From Ktedonobacteraceae bacterium (GTDB taxonomy: Bacteria; Chloroflexota; Ktedonobacteria; Ktedonobacterales; Ktedonobacteraceae), in NCBI GenBank assembly GCA_017354095.1, contig JAFMRP010000141.1:1-8904 (forward strand): 8,904 nucleotides of DNA. Direction: 5' to 3'. A program made the translations under genes and the position numbers. The notes under the pieces are model-generated. The model saw nothing but the letters and a program-made list of their open reading frames with translations. It searched no databases and was not told where the DNA came from. Below are positions 1 to 5,752 of this stretch, one piece after another (the stretch's first letter is position 1; each line of letters begins with the position of its first letter).

Positions 1-186
1 CAGCACAGGCGTGCAGTGATCGTCAGTTGGGAAGCCAGCAATGTGCTGGCCTCAAAAATCGTTCGGCCAATCTTCTCATCAGCGGAAGCAGGCGATCGAT
101 CAGATGACGTTCCCGATCGCTTCACTACCCGGTGCCTGTCAGGTCAGGAGGTTCGAAGAAGTTCTCAGGAGCACACGAGCGGATAG
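1..186 (+). CDS. Possible 3' end of an upstream gene (partial, unrecognised)
   Basis: The reading frame that starts at base 1 is open for 61 codons and ends at a TAG at 184-186. The first half reads like ordinary protein (AVIVSWEASNVLASKIVRP), while the last 25 or so residues are polar and low in information. No start codon with a ribosome binding site precedes it inside the window, so if real it is the C-terminus of a gene that begins upstream. I do not recognise the family. An overlapping +1 frame is also open (41-376), which lowers confidence in either frame. It could equally be non-coding or a decayed gene end. Confidence 0.22.
   Translation, partial: QHRRAVIVSWEASNVLASKIVRPIFSSAEAGDRSDDVPDRFTTRCLSGQEVRRSSQEHTSG
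34..50. repeat. Short perfect inverted repeat, 7-bp arms
   Basis: GCCAGCA (34-40) and TGCTGGC (44-50) are exact reverse complements around a 3-base centre. No T-run follows on either strand, so it is not a standard intrinsic terminator. It lies inside the possible partial reading frame 1-186 and may be a chance palindrome. Confidence 0.3.
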
Positions 187-352
187 GACTCCGGTCATTG
201 GTGATCACGAGACATCTGAGAGGAGTCAGCACAGACACGCTCCCTTCCGACTCCCAAGCCTCTTGAGAGGGAAAAGCTGCAACGGCTTGCGACAAAGTAC
301 GGGATCGAGTTTGTTGAGCCTCCCCCCGTTTGAAAGAGACCCCCCCCCAAAG

Positions 353-377
353 CTGAGCTATACTGAGTCAAGCTGAG
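353..377 (+). repeat. Three CTGAG direct repeats at 10-base spacing
   Basis: CTGAG occurs at 353-357, 363-367 and 373-377, exactly 10 bases apart, so all three copies face nearly the same side of the helix. The outer two copies extend to AAGCTGAG (350-357 and 370-377). Spacing of 10 to 11 bases is typical of direct-repeat sites for OmpR/PhoB-type response regulators, but no such regulator is visible here. The site lies just upstream of the mini-ORF's ribosome binding site. A protein-binding role is only an inference. Confidence 0.35.
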
Positions 378-391
378 AAAAGGGGTCAAAC

Positions 392-454
392 ATGGGAAAA
401 ATTCAACATGCCTGTGAGTGTCTGAACCGTTCAAAGACGGATTATCCACGGTGA
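392..454 (+). CDS. Possible 20-residue mini-ORF with a good ribosome binding site
   Basis: An ATG at 392 follows AAAAGGGG (378-385) at a 6-base gap, a reasonable Shine-Dalgarno arrangement. The frame encodes 20 residues beginning MGKIQHACECLN and ends at a TGA at 452-454. It carries two cysteines three apart in a CEC arrangement and several charged residues, with no membrane segment. It could be a leader peptide, a small protein, or the start of a gene since broken by mutation. I recognise no family. The evidence is the SD and start pair alone. Confidence 0.2.
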   Translation: MGKIQHACECLNRSKTDYPR

Positions 455-463
455 ATGCCCGCT

Positions 464-478
464 TTGGTGTACCACCAA
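464..478. promoter_or_regulatory. 15-base perfect palindrome, operator-like
   Basis: TTGGTGTACCACCAA consists of TTGGTG (464-469), a TAC centre and CACCAA (473-478). It is followed by a second, weaker inverted repeat, GTGAC (479-483) and GTCAC (490-494), with a 6-base gap. Size and symmetry suit a dimeric helix-turn-helix protein. It is over 300 bases upstream of the next confident gene, so its target is unclear. Confidence 0.3.
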
Positions 479-694
479 GTGACAGTCCAGTCACCTTTGT
501 GATGCGCTCAAGCGTGGTAGGACGTAGATCTTTGCACCTACTATGAAAAACCGTGCCGTACAAAGAATCTTCCTTCATGCTGGGCTGACGCCGATGTCTC
601 CGTGATCCGCAAACGCTGAACGTGTCAGGCCTCTGCGGCCGCTGGGGCAGTATCAATGTGTTCGGATGTGGAAGTGTCGATGTACCCGAATCGG

Positions 695-724
695 TTGATC
701 ACCTGGAACGGCTCATGATCTAAT
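695..724 (+). promoter_or_regulatory. Candidate sigma70-type promoter for the HdeD-like gene
   Basis: TTGATC at 695-700 matches four of six bases of the -35 consensus. TCTAAT at 719-724 matches five of six of the -10 consensus. The spacer is 18 bases. Transcription would start near 731, giving a leader of roughly 60 bases before the ATG at 794. It was found by eye, and matches this good can arise by chance. Confidence 0.33.
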
Positions 725-793
725 CGACGCCCAACAGAAGCAGCGCTTGTGATAGGTGATATACATTGAGGACCCTCAGAAAAGGAGATAAAC

Positions 794-1378
794 ATGCGCC
801 CACATTTTGCATCCATGACTGGAACAACTACGAGAGACCATACGCCCTGGTGGCTTGTCATGATCGCAGGGATTGCTATGTTTATTGTAGGGGTGTTACT
901 CCTCATCTCACCAGGAATGACGCTTCTGGTGCTCGTGCAACTGCTTGGAGCCTACTGGTTAGTCACCGGTACCCTCTCTTTTGCCAGCCTCTGTCTTGAT
1001 AGGAACCAGTGGGGCTGGAAGCTGGTCACTGGCATTTTGGGTGTTCTTGCGGGTCTACTTGTCTTACGAGACCCATTATGGAGCGCCTTTCTCGTCCCAG
1101 TGGTGCTGGTGATCATCCTGGCGATAGAAGCACTCATCATGGGCGTAGCACAAATCATCCATGCATTCAGTGGTGGTGGTTTCGGCCTCGCTGTTCTGGG
1201 CATCCTCAATATCATCTTTGGGTTGATCTTGCTGTTCAACCCACTCATTGGAGCGCTTGTGCTGCCGATTATCCTGGGCATTTTTGCCGTGATCGGTGGA
1301 ATTCTTGCGGCTCTTCGCGCTTTTGTTTCGCGTCCTCAAGCGGCCCACATACAGCCGCCAGGGGCTCAACCTGCTTAA
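794..1378 (+). CDS. HdeD/DUF308 family six-helix membrane protein
   Basis: This 194-residue protein is almost wholly hydrophobic after a short N-terminal tail. Six membrane segments can be drawn at about 19-39, 42-65, 74-92, 98-120, 130-149 and 152-175. They form three helix pairs, each with a proline-bearing turn: SPGMTL near 39-44, RDPLWSA near 92-98 and FNPLIGA near 148-154. Three-fold DUF308 hairpin repeats and this length are typical of the HdeD family, inner-membrane proteins linked to acid resistance in enterobacteria. Elsewhere the molecular role is unknown. The C-terminal tail (176-194) is soluble and rich in proline and alanine. The start is well set: AGGAGA at 783-788 lies 5 bases before the ATG. 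It is probably co-transcribed with the next gene 80 bases downstream. Confidence 0.85.
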   Translation: MRPHFASMTGTTTRDHTPWWLVMIAGIAMFIVGVLLLISPGMTLLVLVQLLGAYWLVTGTLSFASLCLDRNQWGWKLVTGILGVLAGLLVLRDPLWSAFLVPVVLVIILAIEALIMGVAQIIHAFSGGGFGLAVLGILNIIFGLILLFNPLIGALVLPIILGIFAVIGGILAALRAFVSRPQAAHIQPPGAQPA

Positions 1379-1458
1379 GGTCGTATGACTCGGCGCGTAT
1401 GCCGGCCAAAAAGTGCCAGATCGCGTTCGCCGAAGAGAGAAGAAGGAGATCGAGACTC

Positions 1459-2529
1459 ATGCACACGGCACAACAGCTCTTACGTATGCTGGCGACCTTT
1501 GATCCTGGTGATGCGTTGGTGTTCAGCCTCTACCTGGATCTGCGTCCACAAACGACAGGAGAAAATCCTGCTCTGCGTACCGCTCAGATCTTCTTGAAGG
1601 ATCGCACGCGAGCCATTGAGAAAACGCTGCTACCACGAGGTCAAGCTTTAGATGATTTCAGATCTGATGTGGCCCGTATGCAACGCTTTTTCGATGAACA
1701 TGCCGAGCCGTGGCTCTCCGGCGTCGCTCTTTTTGCCTGTCATCGCCATCAGCTTTTCGAAGTACTTGAAACCGGCGTGCCATTCGAGAATCAACTGGTG
1801 CTGGAGCCGCTCCCTGATCTTTTTCAACTCGCCCGGTTGATTGATGAGCAAGAAACGGCGGTAGTTGCCCTCGTAGATACGAACACCGCTCGCCTGTTTG
1901 TGACGCGGCGCGGTTTTCTCCAGGAGGTGGCCGGAGCGGATGAAGATCCGTTTTACTATCGCCAACGCAATACCGGTGGACTCAATCAGAAGCGCTACCA
2001 GCGGCGGGTGGAGAACCGTCGCCTGGACTTCGCACGCGAGATGGCTGCAACCCTTGAAACGCTGGTTACACGCGAGGGAGCTACCCGTGTCATCCTGGCT
2101 GGCGATGCAGTTGCTCTTCCGCTCCTGCATCGAGCCCTTTCACCACAACTTGAACCCCTCGTTTCTGAGCAAGTAATGCGCCTGGATATCCGTACGCCAG
2201 CCGCTTCAGTGCAGGAAGAGGTTGCACCTTTGCTTGCGCAGATCGAGGAAGATGAGTCGCACAGCATCACGAATCGCTTGATGGAGGCCGTTCGTGAACA
2301 AGGTCTCGGCGTGATTGGGCCGCAAGAAACGCGAGATGCCCTGACGCACGGGCAGGCTGAGACCCTGATACTGGCAGGAGAGGCGCCCCTAGATGCGCAA
2401 GAGCGCAATGAGCTTGTCCACCTGGCAATCCTCTCCGGTGCCGGAGTAGAGACCGTACAGGGGCATGATCAGCTGAGAGATGCTGGAGGCGTTGGAGCGC
2501 TCTTACGCTACCGTCTCTCGTGGGTGTGA
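1459..2529 (+). CDS. Vms1/baeRF-type eRF1-like peptidyl-tRNA hydrolase homologue
   Basis: A 356-residue soluble protein that I place in the bacterial eRF1-like (baeRF, Vms1/Ankzf1-like) group, whose better-known relatives release nascent chains from tRNA on stalled ribosomes. The family call comes from overall architecture and a few motifs. Residues 1 to about 130 form an N-terminal domain. Residues 131 to about 250 resemble eRF1 domain 2 (AVVALVDTNTARLFV near 134-148), followed by a Gly-Gly loop with a glutamine, GGLNQKR at 173-179 and RR just after, the counterpart of the catalytic GGQ/GxxQ loop. Residues 251-356 look like the L7Ae-like domain 3, with TLILAGEAPLD near 302-312 and a GAGVETV strand near 327-333. 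The ATG at 1459 is preceded by AGAAGGAGA at 1441-1449, so the longer in-frame opening back to 1009 is only a shadow of the HdeD-like gene. It ends 51 bases before the GH15 gene. Biochemical activity is inferred. Confidence 0.72.
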   Translation: MHTAQQLLRMLATFDPGDALVFSLYLDLRPQTTGENPALRTAQIFLKDRTRAIEKTLLPRGQALDDFRSDVARMQRFFDEHAEPWLSGVALFACHRHQLFEVLETGVPFENQLVLEPLPDLFQLARLIDEQETAVVALVDTNTARLFVTRRGFLQEVAGADEDPFYYRQRNTGGLNQKRYQRRVENRRLDFAREMAATLETLVTREGATRVILAGDAVALPLLHRALSPQLEPLVSEQVMRLDIRTPAASVQEEVAPLLAQIEEDESHSITNRLMEAVREQGLGVIGPQETRDALTHGQAETLILAGEAPLDAQERNELVHLAILSGAGVETVQGHDQLRDAGGVGALLRYRLSWV

Positions 2530-2580
2530 CAAAGAGAAAATCTCTCGTTGGCCCAATGGCTACCCGGAAAGGGAACAACC

Positions 2581-4455
2581 ATGCTCAAAACACGATCGAA
2601 ACAGACTCTCCCTTCCGCAGAGACGCGCTATCTTCCCATCGAAGCCTATGGGATGATCGGGGATCTCTATACCGTGGCGCTGGTAGGCACGAACGGATCT
2701 ATCGATTGGTGCTGTCTGCCTGATTTTGACTCGCCCAGCGTCTTTGGAGCTTTGCTGGATGCCGACAAAGGGGGATCTTTTCGCCTCGCTCCTCTCGAAG
2801 AGGAACCTCTCAACACCAAACAGATGTACTTCCCCGAGACCAATATTCTGATGACACGCTTTTTCACCAATGATGGTGTTGGTGAAATCACGGATTTTAT
2901 GCCGATCAAAGAGCAATGCACGCAGCACCACGAGCATCACCTGGTGCGCGCGGTCCATATGGTGCGTGGATCGCTCACATTCCAGCTATCCTGTCGTCCT
3001 GCTTTTCATTATGCACGTGATTCTCATACCTTGCAGTTTTCTGAGCACGGCGCGGTCTTTCGCAGTCCAACGCTCTGCCTGGCACTTTCTTCGTCTGTCC
3101 CTTTGAGTGATGATGGGCAAGCTGGTGCACAAGCAACCTTTACGCTCTCTGAAGATCAATCGGCCTTCTTTTTCCTGGATAGTTCACAGGATCAAGATCT
3201 GCTCCCGCATCCCATTGTGCAAGGCATGTATGAGGACCAGTTTGCGCAAACGCGACGCTACTGGCTGCGCTGGATCATCCAGTGTCAGTATCAGGGGCGC
3301 TGGCGCGAACATGTGCAACGTTCCGCCCTGACCTTAAAGTTGCTCACCTATGCACCTACCGGGGCGATTGTAGCAGCACCAACGACCAGTTTACCAGAAA
3401 GCATTGGGGGCGAGCGCAACTGGGACTACCGTTTTACCTGGTTTCGTGATGCTGCCTTTACCCTCGATAGCCTGCTGGCGCTGGGTTTTACGGAGGAGGC
3501 GGAAGCTTTTACTGGCTGGTTGAAAGGGCGCCTTAACGAGTTACAGGAAGGGGGAGAACTTCAACCCATGTACACCATTCATGGTGGACACAACATGCCG
3601 GAGATCTGCCTGGACCACCTGGATGGGTATCGGCAAAGCCGCCCGGTGCGCATTGGCAATGGGGCTGCGACCCAACGTCAGCTGGATATCTACGGAGAAC
3701 TCATGGATGTCCTTTTTGTCTATGCTCGTCACCGGGGTCTGACCTACGAGAGTTGGCTGCATCTGTGCCAGCAACTCGATTGGTTGGCTCAGCACTGGCA
3801 GGAGGCAGATGAAGGAATCTGGGAAGTTCGTGGTGGACCCAGGCACTTTCTGCATTCCCGCCTGATGAGTTGGGTTGCCTTTGATCGGGCTGGCCGGCTC
3901 GCTCGCGAACGAGGCCTCCCGGCACCGCTCGACCAGTGGCAGCAGATAAGTATGCAGATCTATCGCGAGATTATGGACAAGGGCTGGAATGAGCAAAAAC
4001 ATAGTTTTGTGCAATATTATGGTGGAGAAGCGATAGATGCCAGTGCTCTGTTGCTTGCACTTACTGGGTTTATCGAGGCGCGTGATCCGCGCATGGTTGC
4101 AACGATTGAACGTATCCAGCGCGAACTCACCCATACGCCCCACGTATATCGGTACGATGTTGACACGGCGGCTTCCGATGGCTTAGCAGGCCATGAAGGG
4201 ACGTTTAACATCTGTAGCTTCTGGCTGGTGGAAGCGCTGGCCAGAGCGGGACGCATAGAGGAGGCACGTCTCTCCCTGGAACATATGCTGACCTATGCCA
4301 ATCACGTGGGACTGTACGCCGAGGAGATTGCTTCGACGGGCGAAGCGTTGGGGAACTTTCCTCAAGCATTTACCCATCTAGCCTTGATCCACGCATGTCT
4401 GAGCGTGAATGAGGCAATGGAGAAAATGGCTTCGCATCTGTATCTGAGTCTCTAA
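2581..4455 (+). CDS. Glycoside hydrolase family 15 (glucoamylase or trehalase type)
   Basis: A 624-residue inverting glycosidase of family GH15, which frees glucose from alpha-1,4/1,6-glucans or from trehalose. The N-terminal beta-sandwich domain (about 15-250) starts with the family signature MIGDLYTVALVGTNGSIDW. An (alpha/alpha)6 barrel follows, with GGERNWDYRFTWFRDAAFTL near 276-295 and RIGNGAATQRQLDIYGE near 357-373. Further on come EGIWEVRGG at 411-419, where E415 is the likely general acid, and GLYAEEI at 577-583, where E581 or E582 is the likely general base, followed by LGNFPQAFTH. There is no signal peptide, so it should act in the cytoplasm. The ATG at 2581 is chosen because GGAAAGGG (2566-2573) lies 7 bases upstream; a TTG at 2548 is in frame but has no such site. 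Glucodextranase, glucoamylase and trehalase share this fold and I cannot separate them by eye. Its place before a glucose dehydrogenase suggests it feeds glucose into that enzyme. Confidence 0.9.
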   Translation: MLKTRSKQTLPSAETRYLPIEAYGMIGDLYTVALVGTNGSIDWCCLPDFDSPSVFGALLDADKGGSFRLAPLEEEPLNTKQMYFPETNILMTRFFTNDGVGEITDFMPIKEQCTQHHEHHLVRAVHMVRGSLTFQLSCRPAFHYARDSHTLQFSEHGAVFRSPTLCLALSSSVPLSDDGQAGAQATFTLSEDQSAFFFLDSSQDQDLLPHPIVQGMYEDQFAQTRRYWLRWIIQCQYQGRWREHVQRSALTLKLLTYAPTGAIVAAPTTSLPESIGGERNWDYRFTWFRDAAFTLDSLLALGFTEEAEAFTGWLKGRLNELQEGGELQPMYTIHGGHNMPEICLDHLDGYRQSRPVRIGNGAATQRQLDIYGELMDVLFVYARHRGLTYESWLHLCQQLDWLAQHWQEADEGIWEVRGGPRHFLHSRLMSWVAFDRAGRLARERGLPAPLDQWQQISMQIYREIMDKGWNEQKHSFVQYYGGEAIDASALLLALTGFIEARDPRMVATIERIQRELTHTPHVYRYDVDTAASDGLAGHEGTFNICSFWLVEALARAGRIEEARLSLEHMLTYANHVGLYAEEIASTGEALGNFPQAFTHLALIHACLSVNEAMEKMASHLYLSL

Positions 4456-4480
4456 GCACATTGCTCCATATATATGACTA

Positions 4481-4505
4481 TATCAAGGCCAGGTGCCTTC
4501 TGATA
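4481..4505 (+). promoter_or_regulatory. Imperfect hairpin between GH15 and glucose dehydrogenase genes
   Basis: AAGGC (4485-4489) and GCCTT (4495-4499) pair perfectly around a 5-base loop. The stem extends by TATC (4481-4484) with GATA (4502-4505) across a 2-base bulge, nine pairs in all. There is no T-run after it, so it is not a classic terminator. It could moderate read-through, protect an mRNA end or be a protein site. It sits in the 75-base gap that also carries an AT-rich stretch at about 4468-4484. Confidence 0.35.
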
Positions 4506-4530
4506 CTGGATAGAGAACAAGGGGGAAAGG

Positions 4531-5649
4531 ATGAAAGCGGTTGCTGTGTTTCCTGGCAGCCAGGAAGTAACGCTCATTGAGCAGGAGGAACCGAACATCA
4601 CCCAACCCAACCAGGTCAAACTCCGCATGCTCGATATTGGAATCTGCGGCACGGATAGAGAGATCTGTACCTTTGCCTATGGCACGCCGCCAACAGATTC
4701 TGATTATCTGATCATTGGCCACGAAGCGTTGGGTGAAGTCGTGGAGGTTGGAGCAGCGGTCACCCAATTGAACGCTGGTGATCTGGTGGTTCCAACCGTG
4801 CGTCGTCCCTGTTCGCACAGCAGATGTCGCTCCTGTCGCGCTGGTCACCAGGATTTCTGCGAAACCGGTGATTTTACCGAGCGTGGCATTCAAGGGGCGC
4901 ACGGTTTTCTGACGGAGTTTGTGGTCGACGAGGCCCGGTATATGAATCGCGCGCCTCAGCATCTGCGCGAGGTTGCGGTCCTGGTGGAGCCGCTAACCAT
5001 CGCCAAAAAAGCGGAGTATCAACTCTATGGGCTGATGCAACGTCGCCCTCCCTGGATCGATCCGGCGGTCTCCGGGCGAACCCAGGGGCGTGGTCACAGA
5101 GCGCTGGTTTTAGGTGCAGGTCCGGTGGGCTTGTTGGGCGCAATGGCCCTACGAACCGCCGAGTTCGAAACGTTCATCTATTCACGAGAGCAGGAGCCAG
5201 ATCCCCGGATCGAGGTGGCACATGCTATTGGTGCCACCTACCTTTCGAGCCAGCGTGTTCCCGCATCTGGGCTCGAAGCACACATTGGTCCAATCGATCT
5301 CGTCTATGAAGCGGTGGGACATTCCCTGCTCGCACTGGAAGTGCTCCACGGCCTGGGTCCTAATGGTATCTATGTGCTCACAGGTGTCCCTGGGCGGCAA
5401 ACGCTGGTTGAAGCGGACCCGGCAACGCTCTTTCGCGAAATGGTCTTAAAAAATCAGGTCGTATTGGGAACGGTTAACGCGGGACCGCATGATTTCAGCG
5501 CTGCAATCGCAGATCTGGAGACCTTCCATCAACGCTGGCCCGATGCTGTGCGTACGTTGATGGCACAACGCACCCCCATTGAACAGGCTGTTGAACGCAT
5601 TCTCAGACGGCCTGCGGGCATTAAGAGCGTGATTTCCTTTCGGTCGTGA
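4531..5649 (+). CDS. gdh: Zinc-dependent glucose 1-dehydrogenase (MDR superfamily)
   Basis: A 372-residue medium-chain dehydrogenase close to the archaeal glucose dehydrogenases, which oxidise D-glucose (often also galactose or xylose) to the lactone with NAD(P)+. Catalytic-zinc residues are visible as ICGTDRE with C39, GHE with H64 and E65, and VEP with E153. A structural-zinc set is C94, C99, C102 and C110. QDFCETGDFTERGI near 107-120 is the region I recall as characteristic of this subfamily rather than of alcohol dehydrogenases. The nucleotide-binding domain has the GAGPVG turn at 195-200. YSRE near 217-220, after the second Rossmann strand, would be compatible with NADP use, but that is a guess. 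Start: AAGGGGG (4519-4525) lies 5 bases before the ATG. It is placed between a glucose-releasing hydrolase and a sugar-acid dehydratase, as expected for the first step of a non-phosphorylative ED pathway. Substrate range is inferred. Confidence 0.85.
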   Translation: MKAVAVFPGSQEVTLIEQEEPNITQPNQVKLRMLDIGICGTDREICTFAYGTPPTDSDYLIIGHEALGEVVEVGAAVTQLNAGDLVVPTVRRPCSHSRCRSCRAGHQDFCETGDFTERGIQGAHGFLTEFVVDEARYMNRAPQHLREVAVLVEPLTIAKKAEYQLYGLMQRRPPWIDPAVSGRTQGRGHRALVLGAGPVGLLGAMALRTAEFETFIYSREQEPDPRIEVAHAIGATYLSSQRVPASGLEAHIGPIDLVYEAVGHSLLALEVLHGLGPNGIYVLTGVPGRQTLVEADPATLFREMVLKNQVVLGTVNAGPHDFSAAIADLETFHQRWPDAVRTLMAQRTPIEQAVERILRRPAGIKSVISFRS

Positions 5650-5713
5650 GGACAGTCAAGATGTTGCGACCTGATACGATCCTGGAATGAACCTTTGTAT
5701 CATTGTCACAGCG

Positions 5714-5730
5714 TATCATGATTGATGATA
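5714..5730. promoter_or_regulatory. Perfect 6-5-6 palindrome ahead of the dehydratase gene
   Basis: TATCAT (5714-5719) and ATGATA (5725-5730) are exact reverse complements around GATTG. A further TATCAT lies at 5698-5703, 16 bases upstream of the first. TATCAT also matches five of six bases of a -10 box, although I see no good -35 at the proper distance. The site ends 13 bases before the dehydratase GTG/ATG region, a good place for an operator controlling the lower part of the pathway. No regulator is encoded in the window. Confidence 0.4.
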
Positions 5731-5752
5731 GAGAACGAAAGCAGTGCATCAA

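Larger units (their letters stand above)
187..793. other. Gene-poor leader ahead of the HdeD-like gene
   Basis: About 600 bases without a convincing gene. The open frames on either strand here (for example 195-656 on the minus strand) give proteins with no recognisable domain, biased composition and no ribosome binding site. The stretch does hold a C6 run (322-327), a C9 run (340-348), three phased CTGAG repeats (353-377), an SD-led 20-codon mini-ORF (392-454), a 15-base palindrome (464-478) and a candidate promoter (695-724). It may be a long regulatory leader or eroded DNA from a lost gene. Confidence 0.6.

Noticed and set aside
146..158. AGGAGG followed by GTTCGAAG, resembling an SD site or a tRNA T-loop
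   Set aside because: No start codon at a suitable distance and no acceptor, D or anticodon stems can be drawn around it.
41..376. 111-residue plus-strand open frame
   Set aside because: No ribosome binding site, no domain-like pattern, and its tail is a translation of the C-runs; it is more likely a shadow or non-coding.
195..656. 153-residue minus-strand open frame in the leader, with an ERITKVTGLSL segment faintly like an IS1-type transposase helix
   Set aside because: No further transposase motifs, no terminal repeats, no ribosome binding site and biased composition; the resemblance is too short.
1009..1458. 150-residue in-frame upstream extension of the eRF1-like gene
   Set aside because: It overlaps the HdeD-like gene in another frame and is rich in Trp, Cys, His and Ser, typical of a shadow frame; the ATG at 1459 has a strong ribosome binding site.
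3541..4143. 200-residue minus-strand open frame
   Set aside because: Antisense to the GH15 catalytic domain; no start signal or domain.
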